A stretch of 64,000 nucleotides of DNA from Mycolicibacterium senegalense (GTDB lineage Bacteria > Actinomycetota > Actinomycetes > Mycobacteriales > Mycobacteriaceae). Positions 21,619 through 31,770 of the stretch are shown here, in pieces (the stretch's first letter is position 1; each line of letters opens with the position of its first letter). Where the stretch lies: positions 1,860,001 to 1,924,000 of the forward strand of contig NZ_CP081000.1 in NCBI RefSeq assembly GCF_019645875.1, read 5' to 3'. The position numbers and the translations under genes are program-made. The notes beneath the pieces are model-generated. The model worked only from the letters and a program-made list of their open reading frames with translations. It was not told the DNA's origin and did no database searches.

Positions 21619-23643
21619 TCAGCCCGCGCCCCGAAGCCGCTTCAACGACTGACGCACCCGGTCAGCGTCGGTGGTGGACCAGAACGGCGGCAGTGACGAA
21701 CGCAGGTATCCGCCGTAGCGGGCGGTGGCCAGCCGGGAGTCCAGCACCGCGATCACCCCGCGATCGTCGGTGTGGCGCAACAGGCGCCCGGTGCCCTGGG
21801 CCAGCAGGAGTGCGGCGTGATTGGCGGCGATGGCCATGAAGCCGTTGCCACCGTGCGCGCTGATCGCCCGTTGCCGTGCGGTCAGCAACGGATCGTCCGG
21901 GCGTGGGAACGGAATGCGGTCGATCAGCACCAGGGACAGGGACGGCCCCGGAACGTCCACGCCCTGCCACAGCGACAGGGTGCCGAACAGCGACGTCTCG
22001 GGATCGTCGGAAAATTGTTGCACCAAAGCCGAAGTCGTGTCTTCACCTTGACAGAGCACTGGGGTGGACAGCCGCTCGCGCATGACCTCGGCGGCGGCCT
22101 TGGCCGCGCGCATCGACGAGAACAGGCCCAGGGTGCGCCCGCCGGCCGCGGTGATCAGTCCCTCGATCTCGTCCAGGGTGCGGGTATCGGTGCCGTCGCG
22201 GCCGGGCGGCGGTAAATGCTTGGCCACGTACAGGATTGCGGATTTGGCGTGGTCAAACGGTGAGCCCACGTCGAGACCGCGCCAGCCCGGTTTGGCGGGC
22301 GCGCCGGCGTCGGCGTCGGAGAAGCCGCCCAGCCCCCAATTGCGCGCCATGGCATCGAAGTTGCCGCCAAGGGTCAGCGTCGCCGAGGTCAACACCGCCG
22401 TGGTGTTGGCGAACAGTCTGGTGCGCAGCAGGCCCGATACCGACATCGGAGCCACCCTCAGGATCACCCGGGTAGCGTTCGCGCTTTCTTCCCGCGCTAC
22501 CCAGACCACATCGACGCGGTCGGGGATCGGCGGGACGAAGGAGGTCAGGATTCGGGTGGCGGTGTCGCTGACATCGTTGAGTGCGGTGACGGCCTCGGTG
22601 CGGGCCGAGGCCGCCTGTGGGTCGCTGGGGGTGGTGTCGATCGCGGTGCGCGCCGCGTTGGCGGCGTCACGCAACGCGGTCAGGTAGACGCCCAGCTCCT
22701 CGTCGAGCACGTCGATGCGGCCGGCGTCGAGTTCGTGCAGCAGCGAGGAGAGTGTCGCGACGGCGGCCTCGAAGCGTTGCGCGAGTTCGTCATCCACCAA
22801 TCGCGCCATCCTGCGGTGAGCGACCGCCATGGACGTAGCCGACAGTTCGGCGGTGGCCACCCCGGTGACCCGGTCGGCCAGTTCGTGGGCCTCGTCGACG
22901 ACCAGCAGCTCGTACTCGGGTAATACGGAGAAGTCGGAGAGCGCGTCGATGGCCAGCAGCGCGTGATTGGTGACGACGACGTCGGCGGCACCGGCCTTTT
23001 CCCGCGCCCGCTCGGCGAAGCAGTCGGTCCCGAACTGGCAGCGCGACACCCCGATGCACTCGCGGGCCGACACGCTCACCTGAGACCAGGACCGGTCGGG
23101 CACACCGGGAGTCAGCTCGTCGCGATCACCGGTCTCGGTGTCCGAGGACCATTCGGTCAGCCGCTGCACATCGCGGCCCATGGCGCTGAGCGCCATGGGT
23201 GAGAACAGTTCGTCCTGCGGGCGATCGGCGGGCTCCTCGGCTGCGCCGTTGTGAATTTTGTTGAGGCACAGATAGTTTCCCCGGCCCTTCAGCAACGCGA
23301 ACGTGGGTTTGCGGGGCAGCGCATCGGCCAGTGAGTTCACCAGCCGGGGCAGATCGCGATCCACGAGTTGACGTTGCAGCGCAATGGTGGCCGTCGAGAC
23401 CACCACAGGTTGCTCGGTCTGCAGAGCGCGGGCGATCGACGGCACCAGGTAGGCCAGCGACTTGCCGGTGCCGGTCCCGGCCTGCACGGCCAGATGTTCA
23501 CCGGACTCGAAGGCGTGGGCGACTGCCTCGGCCATCTCCACCTGGCCCGGACGGCTGGCACCGCCGAGCCCCTTCACCGCGATCTTGAGCAGATTGGTCA
23601 CCACGTTGGCCACCTCGCGGGATGGCTTCGATTTGGTCGTCAT
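21619..23643 (-). CDS. dinG: ATP-dependent helicase DinG
   Basis: 674-aa superfamily 2 helicase with an iron-sulphur cluster, XPD-like. Walker A AGTGTGKSLAYL at about residue 55, DEAH box VVDEAHELAD at about 255, and four likely cluster cysteines (NYLCLNK, RECIGVSRCQFGTDC). Helicase C-terminal motifs include LFGTLSLWQGVDVPG, LVLIDRIPF and AQGTGRLLRH. It should unwind D-loops, R-loops or G4 DNA 5'-3'. The ATG giving MTTKSKP overlaps the pncB1 stop by 4 bp, hence an operon with pncB1 (Rv1330c-Rv1329c). The long upstream frame is antisense-free but overlaps pncB1 and was rejected. Confidence 0.95.
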   Translation of the reverse strand: MTTKSKPSREVANVVTNLLKIAVKGLGGASRPGQVEMAEAVAHAFESGEHLAVQAGTGTGKSLAYLVPSIARALQTEQPVVVSTATIALQRQLVDRDLPRLVNSLADALPRKPTFALLKGRGNYLCLNKIHNGAAEEPADRPQDELFSPMALSAMGRDVQRLTEWSSDTETGDRDELTPGVPDRSWSQVSVSARECIGVSRCQFGTDCFAERAREKAGAADVVVTNHALLAIDALSDFSVLPEYELLVVDEAHELADRVTGVATAELSATSMAVAHRRMARLVDDELAQRFEAAVATLSSLLHELDAGRIDVLDEELGVYLTALRDAANAARTAIDTTPSDPQAASARTEAVTALNDVSDTATRILTSFVPPIPDRVDVVWVAREESANATRVILRVAPMSVSGLLRTRLFANTTAVLTSATLTLGGNFDAMARNWGLGGFSDADAGAPAKPGWRGLDVGSPFDHAKSAILYVAKHLPPPGRDGTDTRTLDEIEGLITAAGGRTLGLFSSMRAAKAAAEVMRERLSTPVLCQGEDTTSALVQQFSDDPETSLFGTLSLWQGVDVPGPSLSLVLIDRIPFPRPDDPLLTARQRAISAHGGNGFMAIAANHAALLLAQGTGRLLRHTDDRGVIAVLDSRLATARYGGYLRSSLPPFWSTTDADRVRQSLKRLRGAG

Positions 23644-24950
23644 GGTTTGGGCGGCACGACCCGGGTGGGGATGGCCGGCTCGCCGCGGGACAGCTTCAGC
23701 CCGTCCCACGGCAGGCTGTGCAGCCCTGAAGCGACCCGCTCCCGCGCGGTGGCCAGGTCGGCGGCGGGGTGGTGCCCTTCGACCGGGACGCCGCCGGTCA
23801 CCAGCGGCACGGTAAGCGGGCGGGTGGTGAGTCCCGAGGTCTCCGGCAGCTCCTGGCCGTAGGGGTAGACCACCTCCTCGACGATCGTGCCCGAGGCCTT
23901 GGCGAGGCGGACCGCCTGCTTGCGGCCGCCGTGGGACTCCTTGTGACTGCTGCGCTTGGCCACCGGCATCCCGTCGACTTCCACCAGCTTGTAGACCATG
24001 CCCGCGGTCGGTGCGCCCGATCCGGTGACCACCGAGGTGCCTACCCCGTAGCTGTCGACGGGCTCGGCGCGCAGGGCGGCGATCGCGAACTCGTCGAGAT
24101 CGCCGGAGACCACGATCTGCGTGTGCGGGGCGCCGAGGTCGTCGAGTTGCTGGCGCACCTGACGGGCCAGCACACCCAGATCCCCGGAATCGATGCGCAC
24201 CGCGCCCAACTGCGGGCCGGCCGCCGCGATCGCGTTGGCCACGCCGGCGGTGATGTCGTAGGTATCCACCAGCAGCGTGGTGTCGACGCCCAGCGCCGCG
24301 ACCTGGCCGCGGAAGGCGGCCTGCTCGTCGGGGCCGGACTCGGTGGTGTGCAGCAGGGTGTAGGCGTGTGCCGCGGTGCCCAGGGCGGGCACACCGTAAC
24401 GCTGCTGGGCGGCCAGGTTCGACGACCCGGTGAAGCCGGCCAGGTAGGCGGCGCGGGCCGCGGCCACGGCGGCCAACTCGTGGGTGCGCCGTGAGCCCAT
24501 CTCGATCATCGGCCGGCCCGCCGCTGCGCTGGCCATCCGGGCTGCCGCCGACGCGATCGCCGTGTCGTGGTTGAGGATTGACAACACCAGGGTCTCCAGC
24601 ACCACGCATTCGGCGAAACTGCCGTGTACCGACAGCACCGGGGAACCCGGGAAGTAGAGCTCGCCCTCGGCGTAGCCGTCGATGTCGCCGCTGAACCGGT
24701 AGTTCGACAGGAAATCCAGTGTCTCCGAGTCCAGGAACTCCGCGAGCGCAGCGAGTTCGTGGGCTGCGAAGGTGAACTCCGCCAACGCTTCCACAAACCT
24801 CCCGGTGCCCGCGACCACACCATAACGGCGCCCTTCGGGCAGCCGGCGGGCGAAGACCTCGAACGTGGTGCGGCGGTGCGCCGTGCCGTCACGTAACGCG
24901 GCGGCAAGCATCGTCAGCTCGTATTTGTCGGTGAGCAACGCGACGGTCAC
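23640..24950 (-). CDS. pncB1: nicotinate phosphoribosyltransferase
   Basis: 436-aa enzyme that makes nicotinate mononucleotide from nicotinate, PRPP and ATP in NAD salvage. Begins with the family signature LLTDKYELTMLAAALRDG; GSRRTHELAAVAAARAAY and the phosphorylated-histidine region GTAAHAYTLLH follow, then RIDSGDLGVLARQVRQ and SYGVGTSVVTG for substrate binding. The GTG start is favoured because TACGGT lies 7 bp before it, fitting leaderless initiation; a TTG 33 bp upstream is possible. Divergent from clpS across 65 bp. Overlaps dinG at its end. Confidence 0.93.
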   Translation of the reverse strand: MTVALLTDKYELTMLAAALRDGTAHRRTTFEVFARRLPEGRRYGVVAGTGRFVEALAEFTFAAHELAALAEFLDSETLDFLSNYRFSGDIDGYAEGELYFPGSPVLSVHGSFAECVVLETLVLSILNHDTAIASAAARMASAAAGRPMIEMGSRRTHELAAVAAARAAYLAGFTGSSNLAAQQRYGVPALGTAAHAYTLLHTTESGPDEQAAFRGQVAALGVDTTLLVDTYDITAGVANAIAAAGPQLGAVRIDSGDLGVLARQVRQQLDDLGAPHTQIVVSGDLDEFAIAALRAEPVDSYGVGTSVVTGSGAPTAGMVYKLVEVDGMPVAKRSSHKESHGGRKQAVRLAKASGTIVEEVVYPYGQELPETSGLTTRPLTVPLVTGGVPVEGHHPAADLATARERVASGLHSLPWDGLKLSRGEPAIPTRVVPPKP

Positions 24951-24957
24951 ACCAGCA

Positions 24958-24963
24958 ACCGTA
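24958..24963 (-). promoter_or_regulatory. probable -10 element for pncB1 (leaderless)
   Basis: TACGGT on the minus strand, 7 bp before the GTG start. The spacing places transcription start at or next to the start codon, which favours this start over the upstream TTG. Confidence 0.45.
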
Positions 24964-25003
24964 GCTGTTCGCGGCTGCTTCAATAGGGCGGCACCCCTGC
25001 CGG

Positions 25004-25009
25004 TATTGT
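25004..25009 (+). promoter_or_regulatory. probable -10 element for clpS (leaderless)
   Basis: TATTGT ends 6 bp before the clpS ATG with no ribosome site between. This is the textbook layout of a leaderless mycobacterial transcript and may drive the long run clpS to rdgB. Confidence 0.55.
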
Positions 25010-25015
25010 GGGCCC

Positions 25016-25330
25016 ATGGTTACACCGGCGAAGGCCCGACCGGGGACCCGCGAAGAGCGCAGTGTGGGTGGGTCGCCCCGGGAAGATTCAGCCACCGAAA
25101 GCCCGTGGGTGACCATCGTCTGGGACGATCCGGTCAACCTGATGACCTATGTCACCTACGTTTTCCAGAAGCTGTTCGGATACAGCGAGCCGCACGCCAC
25201 CAAACTCATGCTGCAGGTGCACAACGAAGGCAAGGCCGTGGTGTCGGCAGGCAGCCGTGAGTCGATGGAGACCGACGTGTCCAAACTGCACGCCGCGGGC
25301 TTGTGGGCGACCATGCAACAGGACCGCTGA
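25016..25330 (+). CDS. clpS: ATP-dependent Clp protease adaptor ClpS
   Basis: 104-aa N-degron adaptor. After a polar tail (residues 1-30) comes the ClpS core: [25 protein letters not shown], then [17 protein letters not shown] and the helix ending [12 protein letters not shown]. In the family the DDPVN/MxY segment binds N-terminal Leu, Phe, Trp or Tyr and delivers substrates to ClpC1. Divergent from pncB1 and first of a plus-strand gene run; likely leaderless. Equivalent to Rv1331. Confidence 0.96.
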   Translation: MVTPAKARPGTREERSVGGSPREDSATESPWVTIVWDDPVNLMTYVTYVFQKLFGYSEPHATKLMLQVHNEGKAVVSAGSRESMETDVSKLHAAGLWATMQQDR

Positions 25331-25336
25331 ACGACT

Positions 25337-25915
25337 GTGCGGAAATGGAAACGGGTCGAGACCGCCGACGGCCTGCGGTTGCGGTCGGCGCTGGAAGCTC
25401 ACGAGGCCGCACTGCTGTCCAGCCTCGGCACCTCGATGCTCGGCATGCTCGACGAACGCGGATCTTCCGGGCCCACAGACGAACTCGAGATGATCACCGG
25501 CATGAAGACCGGCAACCCGCAGCCGCCCGAGGACGCCACCATGAAGCGTCTGCTGCCGGATTTCTACCGGCCGCAGACCGAGCACCCGGCAGGTTCGGGC
25601 ACCGCCGAGAGTCTCAACAGTGCGCTGCGCGGGTTACACGAGCCCGCCATCATCGATGCCAAACGTGAAGCGGCCCAACGCTTGTTGGACACCATCCCGA
25701 GTGGCGGCGGCAAGTTCGAGCTGACCGAACAGGATGCCGAGGCATGGGCGGCTGCCGTCAACGACATCCGGTTGGCGTTGGGCACCATGCTCGACATCGG
25801 ACCACAGGGGCCCGAGCAGTTGCCCACCGAACATCCGATGGCCGGGCACGTCGACGTCTACCAGTGGCTGACCGTGCTGCAGGAGTACCTCGTCCTGGGC
25901 CTCATGGGGAGATAG
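25337..25915 (+). CDS. aosR: DUF2017 protein, AosR-like regulator
   Basis: 192-aa protein, orthologue by position of Rv1332, described as the actinobacterial oxidative-stress regulator AosR that upregulates the mec-cysO-cysM genes just downstream. Motifs: MRKWKRVETADG, PTDELEMITGMKTGN, KRLLPDFYRP and WLTVLQEYLVLGLMG. Start is GTG, 6 bp after clpS. As read here the protein contains no cysteine, which matters because AosR redox sensing is reported (from memory) to use a cysteine pair. The gene name follows synteny; the sensing mechanism in this species is open. Confidence 0.85.
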   Translation: MRKWKRVETADGLRLRSALEAHEAALLSSLGTSMLGMLDERGSSGPTDELEMITGMKTGNPQPPEDATMKRLLPDFYRPQTEHPAGSGTAESLNSALRGLHEPAIIDAKREAAQRLLDTIPSGGGKFELTEQDAEAWAAAVNDIRLALGTMLDIGPQGPEQLPTEHPMAGHVDVYQWLTVLQEYLVLGLMGR

Positions 25916-25920
25916 GTCTG

Positions 25921-26952
25921 ATGGGTTCGATCACCGACGTCGGCGGCATCCTCGTCGGCCACCACCACCGCATCGACCCGGACGCGACCCTGGGTTCGGG
26001 GTGGGCGTCGGGATCGACCGTGGTGCTGGCCCCGCCGGGCACCGTCGGCGCTGTCGACGGCCGTGGCGGAGCGCCCGGCACCCGCGAGACGGACCTGCTC
26101 GACCCGATCAACACCGTGCGCCACGTCGACGCCGTCGTGCTGACCGGCGGCAGCGCGTACGGGTTGGCCGCCGCCGACGGGGTGATGACCTGGCTTGAGG
26201 AGCAGGGCCGCGGAGTGGCGATGGACGGCGGCGTGGTGCCGATCGTGCCTGCCGCGGTGATCTTCGACCTGCCCGTGGGTGGCTGGGCCAACCGGCCGAC
26301 GGCCGAGTTCGGCTACACAGCTGCCGCGGCGGCGTCCACCGAGTTCGCGTTGGGCACTGTCGGCGGCGGGGTCGGCGCGCGCGCCGGAGTGCTCAAGGGG
26401 GGTGTCGGCACGGCCTCGGTGACCCTGGACTGCGGGGTGACCGTGGGTGCCCTGGTAGTGCTCAACGCGGCCGGCGACGTGGCAGACCCGGCCACCGGAC
26501 TGCCCTGGATGGCATCGCTGATAGAGGAGTTCGGGCTCGTCACGCCACCGGCTGACCAGCTCGCCGCCTACGCCGACCGTCACCGGGAGCTGGGGCCGCT
26601 GAACACCACCATCGCGGTGGTCGCCACCGACGCCGAGCTCAGCCCGGCCGGGTGCCGCCGGGTGGCCGTCGCCGCGCACGACGGGCTGGCCAGGACCATC
26701 TCCCCGTGTCACACCCCGCTGGATGGCGATACGGTGTTTGCGCTGGCGACCGGCGCGGTGACCGTCGAGCCGGACGAAAACACCCCGGTGGCGATGTCGC
26801 CGGAAACGGTGCTGGTGACCCGGGTCGGGGCGGCCGCGGCTGATGTCCTGGCCCGCGCCGTCATGGTCGGGTTGCTGGCCGCCGAGCCGGTGGCCGGAAT
26901 ACCGACCTACCGGGACATGTTGCCGGGAGCGTTCGCAGTGAAGGAAAGCTGA
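25921..26952 (+). CDS. P1-family (DmpA/NylC-like) self-processing peptidase
   Basis: 343-aa member of the N-terminal-nucleophile peptidase family S58/P1, equivalent to Rv1333. N-terminal signature GSITDVGGILVGHHHR; glycine-rich core VLTGGSAYGLAAADG and GGGVGARAGVLKGGVG. The self-cleavage site is visible as LN-TT-IAVVATDA, which should split the chain between Asn228 and Thr229 and expose Thr229 as nucleophile. Family members cut beta- or D-amino peptides or nylon oligomers; the substrate here is unknown. Starts 5 bp after aosR and sits upstream of mec in the cysteine operon. Confidence 0.9.
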   Translation: MGSITDVGGILVGHHHRIDPDATLGSGWASGSTVVLAPPGTVGAVDGRGGAPGTRETDLLDPINTVRHVDAVVLTGGSAYGLAAADGVMTWLEEQGRGVAMDGGVVPIVPAAVIFDLPVGGWANRPTAEFGYTAAAAASTEFALGTVGGGVGARAGVLKGGVGTASVTLDCGVTVGALVVLNAAGDVADPATGLPWMASLIEEFGLVTPPADQLAAYADRHRELGPLNTTIAVVATDAELSPAGCRRVAVAAHDGLARTISPCHTPLDGDTVFALATGAVTVEPDENTPVAMSPETVLVTRVGAAAADVLARAVMVGLLAAEPVAGIPTYRDMLPGAFAVKES

Positions 26953-26965
26953 TGGGAGTGATCAA

Positions 26966-27382
26966 GTGCTGGTGATCCGCCGGGATCTCGTCGAGGCGAT
27001 GGTGGCGCATGCCCGCGCCGACCACCCCGACGAGGCGTGTGGGGTGATCGCCGGGCCAGAGGGCTCTGACCGGCCCGAGCGCTTCATTCAGATGGTCAAC
27101 GCCGAACGTTCCCCGACCTTCTACCGGTTCGACTCGGGGGAGCAGCTCAAAGTGTGGCGCGCGATGGATGACTCGGATGAGGTGCCGGTGGTCATCTACC
27201 ACTCGCACACCGCGACCGAGGCCTACCCGAGCCGCACGGACATCTCTTACGCCTCCGAACCGGACGCGCACTATGTGCTCGTCTCCACGCGGGACCCGCA
27301 GGAGCACGAGCTGCGCAGCTACCGGATTCTCGACGGCGTCGTCACCGAAGAACCCGTCACTATCGTTGAGCAGTACAGCTAA
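26966..27382 (+). CDS. mec: CysO-cysteine peptidase Mec (JAMM/MPN+)
   Basis: 138-aa zinc metalloprotease that releases cysteine from the CysO-cysteine adduct. The JAMM motif is complete: Glu23 (DEACGV), His79 and His81 (YHSHT), Ser89 and Asp92 (SRTD). GTG start after GGGAG. Directly upstream of cysO and cysM, matching Rv1334-Rv1336. It may have a second role here: trimming the residue beyond the CysO diglycine (see cysO). Confidence 0.96.
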   Translation: MLVIRRDLVEAMVAHARADHPDEACGVIAGPEGSDRPERFIQMVNAERSPTFYRFDSGEQLKVWRAMDDSDEVPVVIYHSHTATEAYPSRTDISYASEPDAHYVLVSTRDPQEHELRSYRILDGVVTEEPVTIVEQYS

Positions 27383-27394
27383 GGAGCTTTTGAC

Positions 27395-27670
27395 ATGGCA
27401 GTCACCGTTTCGATCCCGACCATCCTGCGTCCGCACACCGACGGGCAGAAGCGCGTCAGTGCTTCCGGCGACACCCTGCAGGCGGTGATCGCCGACCTGG
27501 AGGCCAACTACTCCGGCATCTCGGACCGGCTGGTGGATAACGGCAAGCTGCACCGCTTCGTCAACATCTATGTCAACGACGAGGACGTGCGCTTCTCCGG
27601 GGGACTGGACACCGCGATCGCCGACGGCGACTCGGTGACGATCCTGCCTGCCGTCGCGGGTGGAGCCTGA
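27395..27670 (+). CDS. cysO: sulphur carrier protein CysO
   Basis: 91-aa ubiquitin-like (ThiS/MoaD) protein whose C-terminal thiocarboxylate donates sulphur to CysM. Core motifs: VSIPTILRPHTDGQK, DLEANYSGISDRLVD and FVNIYVNDEDVRF. The end reads LPAVAGGA: one alanine follows the diglycine. As I recall, the M. tuberculosis protein ends at GG. With an extra residue, the glycine cannot be adenylated until the alanine is removed, a job suited to the JAMM protease Mec next door. ATG after AAGGAG, 12 bp after mec. Confidence 0.96.
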   Translation: MAVTVSIPTILRPHTDGQKRVSASGDTLQAVIADLEANYSGISDRLVDNGKLHRFVNIYVNDEDVRFSGGLDTAIADGDSVTILPAVAGGA

Positions 27671-28648
<978 letters not shown>

Positions 28649-28658
28649 GCGGGCAGGC

Positions 28659-29318
28659 ATGACCAACGTCCCTTCGACCGCGCCGAAGAAACGACCCGCA
28701 TGGCTGGTCGGCGGCCTGACGATCATCAGCTTCGTGGTGCTGCTGTGGGTGATCGAGATCGTCGACACCGCCATGGGTCACCGGCTCGACCAGGACGGCA
28801 TCCGGCCCCTGCAGACCGACGGGCTGTGGGGCATCCTCTGGGCGCCGCTGCTGCACGGCGGCTGGGCGCATCTGATCGCCAACACCGTGCCCGCGTTGGT
28901 GCTCGGATTTCTCATGACGCTGGCCGGGATGGGGCGGTTCATCGCCGCCACCGCGATCATCTGGATTCTCGGCGGGTTCGGCACCTGGGTGATCGGCAAT
29001 ATCGGTCTGCATTGCCCGTACGTGACCGTGCAATGCACCAGCACTCACATCGGCGCATCGGGTCTGATCTTCGGCTGGTTGGCCTTCCTGATCGTGTTCG
29101 GCTTCTTCACTCGCAATGCGTGGGAGATCGTCATCGGCGTCGTCGTGCTGTTTGTGTACGGCGGCGTGCTGTTCGGAGTGCTGCCCGGCAATGCCGGGGT
29201 GTCCTGGCAGGGCCACCTGAGCGGGGCCATCGCCGGCCTCATCGCGGCGTACCTGCTGTCCGGCCCGGAACGCAAGGCGCGGGAAGCGCGCAAGCGCCCC
29301 AACCAGCTCACCTCATGA
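28659..29318 (+). CDS. rhomboid-family intramembrane serine protease
   Basis: 219-aa membrane protein with about six hydrophobic segments. The catalytic serine is in [10 protein letters not shown] (GASG at about residue 132) and the partner histidine in [12 protein letters not shown] near residue 185; the helix-1 region [15 protein letters not shown] supplies the conserved HxxxN. It cleaves transmembrane substrates inside the bilayer. Orthologue of Rv1337. Its stop overlaps the murI ATG (ATGA). Substrates unknown. Confidence 0.93.
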   Translation: MTNVPSTAPKKRPAWLVGGLTIISFVVLLWVIEIVDTAMGHRLDQDGIRPLQTDGLWGILWAPLLHGGWAHLIANTVPALVLGFLMTLAGMGRFIAATAIIWILGGFGTWVIGNIGLHCPYVTVQCTSTHIGASGLIFGWLAFLIVFGFFTRNAWEIVIGVVVLFVYGGVLFGVLPGNAGVSWQGHLSGAIAGLIAAYLLSGPERKAREARKRPNQLTS

Positions 29319-30139
29319 ACGACCGACTCGCACCCGTCGGCATCTTCGACTCCGGGGTGGGCGGGCTGACCGTCGCCCGCGCCATCATCGACCAACTGCC
29401 CGACGAGGACATCATCTACGTCGGCGACACCGGCAACGGTCCGTACGGACCGCTGACCATCCCCGAGATCCGGGCCCACTCGCTGTCCATCGGCGACGAT
29501 CTGGTGGCCCGCGGCGTCAAGGCTCTGGTGATCGCCTGCAACACCGCGTCGTCGGCCTGCCTGCGTGACGCGCGTGAGCGCTACTCTCCGGTGCCGGTGG
29601 TCGAGGTGATCCTGCCCGCGGTGCGACGCGCGGTGGCCGCGACCCGCAACGGCCGCATCGGCGTGATCGGCACCGCGGCCACCATCGCCTCGGGCGCTTA
29701 TCAGGACGCGTTCGCCGCCGCACGGGACACCGAGGTGTTCGGGGTGGCTTGTCCGCGCTTTGTCGACTTCGTCGAACGCGGTGTCACCAGCGGCCGTCAG
29801 GTGCTCGGCCTGGCCGAGGGATATCTGGAGCCCCTGCAGCGCGCCGAGGTGGACACCCTGGTTCTGGGTTGCACGCACTATCCGATGTTGTCGGGCCTCA
29901 TCCAGTTGGCCATGGGCGACAACGTCACCCTGGTGTCCTCGGCGGAGGAGACGGCCAAGGATCTCCTGAGGGTGCTCACCGAACTCGATTTGCTGAAACC
30001 GCATGAATCCGGTCCGGTCCGACGGGTGTTCGAGGCCACCGGCGATCCTGAGGCGTTCACCACACTCGCTACCCGGTTTTTGGGTCCGGGCCTGGACGGG
30101 GCGCGGCAGGTGCGCCGTCATGCAGGGGTCGGAAAATGA
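29315..30139 (+). CDS. murI: glutamate racemase
   Basis: 274-aa enzyme converting L-glutamate to D-glutamate for peptidoglycan. N-terminal signature [17 protein letters not shown]; the two catalytic cysteines are in VIACNTASS (about residue 73) and LGCTHYPML (about residue 185). ATG overlaps the rhomboid stop. The length matches the family. Orthologue of Rv1338. Confidence 0.97.
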   Translation: MNDRLAPVGIFDSGVGGLTVARAIIDQLPDEDIIYVGDTGNGPYGPLTIPEIRAHSLSIGDDLVARGVKALVIACNTASSACLRDARERYSPVPVVEVILPAVRRAVAATRNGRIGVIGTAATIASGAYQDAFAAARDTEVFGVACPRFVDFVERGVTSGRQVLGLAEGYLEPLQRAEVDTLVLGCTHYPMLSGLIQLAMGDNVTLVSSAEETAKDLLRVLTELDLLKPHESGPVRRVFEATGDPEAFTTLATRFLGPGLDGARQVRRHAGVGK

Positions 30140-30203
30140 TCTCCGTCGCCCAAAGCGGCGATGTCTTGGCAACGCGCACATCGGGCATGGCAAGCTAGAC
30201 ACT

Positions 30204-30971
30204 GTGCGATTGACCATCCTGGGATGCTCCGGCAGCGTTGTCGGCCCGGATTCGGCAGCCTCTGGCTATCTCGTCACCGCACCAGACACGATTCCGATGG
30301 TTGTCGACTTCGGTGGTGGCGTCCTTGGTGCGTTGCAGCGCTACGCCGACCCGAATTCGGTCAACGTGTTGCTGTCACATCTGCACGCCGACCACTGCCT
30401 GGATCTGCCGGGGTTGTTCGTGTGGCGCCGGTACCACCCGATCCCGGCGACCGAGCGCGGCCTCATGTACGGGCCGGCCGACACGTGGTCCCGGCTCGGT
30501 GCGGCGTCGTCACCCGAGGGTGGCGAGATCGACGATTTCACCGACATCTTCGAGGTGCGGCACTGGGAAGACGGCTCGGCGATACAGATGGGCACCCTCA
30601 GCATCACGCCGCGCCTGGTGTGCCACCCCACCGAGTCCTACGGCATGCGGTTCACCGATCCATCCGGCGCGACGTTGGTCTACAGCGGGGACACCGGATA
30701 CTGCGACGCCTTGGTCGAGCTGGCCCGCGGGGCCGATGTCTTCCTGTGCGAGGCGTCCTGGACGCACGATCCGTCGCGTCCGCCCAAGCTGCACCTGTCC
30801 GGCACCGAGGCGGGACGTGCCGCTGCGGCAGCCGGCGTCGGTGAGCTGCTGTTGACCCACATTCCACCGTGGACGTCCCGCGAGGACGTCATCAGCGAAG
30901 CCAAGGCCGAGTTCGACGGCCCGGTACACGCCGTGGTGTGCGGCGAGACGTTCGACGTCACCCGCGGCTGA
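30204..30971 (+). CDS. metallo-beta-lactamase-fold cAMP phosphodiesterase (Rv1339-like)
   Basis: 255-aa MBL-fold hydrolase. Metal ligands visible: [11 protein letters not shown] (HxHxDH at about residues 55-60), VCHPTESYG, the bridging Asp in [11 protein letters not shown] and a late His in LTHIPPW. Rv1339 of M. tuberculosis has been reported as an atypical class II cAMP phosphodiesterase; this gene is its positional and sequence equivalent, so it probably lowers cAMP. An RNase Z-like role is the alternative within the fold. GTG start, 64 bp after murI; TAGACA just upstream may be a -10 element. Confidence 0.88.
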   Translation: MRLTILGCSGSVVGPDSAASGYLVTAPDTIPMVVDFGGGVLGALQRYADPNSVNVLLSHLHADHCLDLPGLFVWRRYHPIPATERGLMYGPADTWSRLGAASSPEGGEIDDFTDIFEVRHWEDGSAIQMGTLSITPRLVCHPTESYGMRFTDPSGATLVYSGDTGYCDALVELARGADVFLCEASWTHDPSRPPKLHLSGTEAGRAAAAAGVGELLLTHIPPWTSREDVISEAKAEFDGPVHAVVCGETFDVTRG

Positions 30972-30990
30972 CTCCGCTAGGGTTGGCCGG

Positions 30991-31770
30991 GTGTCCAAGC
31001 GAGAAGACGGCCGTCTCGACGACGAGCTGCGTCCGGTAACCATCACCCGCGGATTCACAACGCACCCCGCCGGCTCGGTGCTGGTGGAGTTCGGCCAGAC
31101 CCGCGTCATGTGCACCGCCTCGGTCACCGAAGGCGTGCCGCGCTGGCGTAAGGGCTCCGGGCAGGGCTGGCTGACCGCCGAATATGCCATGCTGCCGGCC
31201 GCCACCCATGACCGCTCGGACCGCGAATCGGTGAAGGGCCGCGTCGGCGGCCGCACCCAGGAGATCAGCCGGCTGGTCGGACGCTCGTTGCGGGCGTGCA
31301 TCGACCTCGGCGCACTGGGGGAGAACACCATTGCCATCGACTGCGACGTGCTGCAGGCCGACGGCGGTACCCGGACCGCCGCCATCACCGGCGCCTATGT
31401 GGCGCTGTCCGATGCCGTCACGTATCTCGCTGCGGCCGGCCGGCTTTCCGATCCGCGACCGCTGTCGTGCGCGATCGCCGCGGTCTCGGTGGGCGTGGTC
31501 GACGGACGCGTCCGCGTCGACCTGCCCTACGTGGAGGATTCTCGCGCCGAAGTGGACATGAACGTCGTCGCCACCGACACCGGCACCCTGGTGGAGATCC
31601 AGGGCACCGGCGAGGGTGCGACCTTCCCGCGGTCCACGTTGGACAAGATGCTCGATGCCGCGCTCGGCGCCTGCGAGCAGTTGTTCGTGATCCAACGCGA
31701 GGCTTTGGAACTGCCGTATCCGGGGGTGCTGCCCGAGGGGCCGGCGCCCAAGAAAGCGTTCGGTAGCTGA
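30991..31770 (+). CDS. rphA: ribonuclease PH
   Basis: 259-aa phosphate-dependent exoribonuclease that trims tRNA 3' ends. Motifs: [45 protein letters not shown], then the [19 protein letters not shown] and [19 protein letters not shown] blocks of the catalytic core. Hexameric ring in the family. GTG start, and the stop abuts the GTG of the next gene, so both are co-translated. Orthologue of Rv1340. Confidence 0.97.
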   Translation: MSKREDGRLDDELRPVTITRGFTTHPAGSVLVEFGQTRVMCTASVTEGVPRWRKGSGQGWLTAEYAMLPAATHDRSDRESVKGRVGGRTQEISRLVGRSLRACIDLGALGENTIAIDCDVLQADGGTRTAAITGAYVALSDAVTYLAAAGRLSDPRPLSCAIAAVSVGVVDGRVRVDLPYVEDSRAEVDMNVVATDTGTLVEIQGTGEGATFPRSTLDKMLDAALGACEQLFVIQREALELPYPGVLPEGPAPKKAFGS

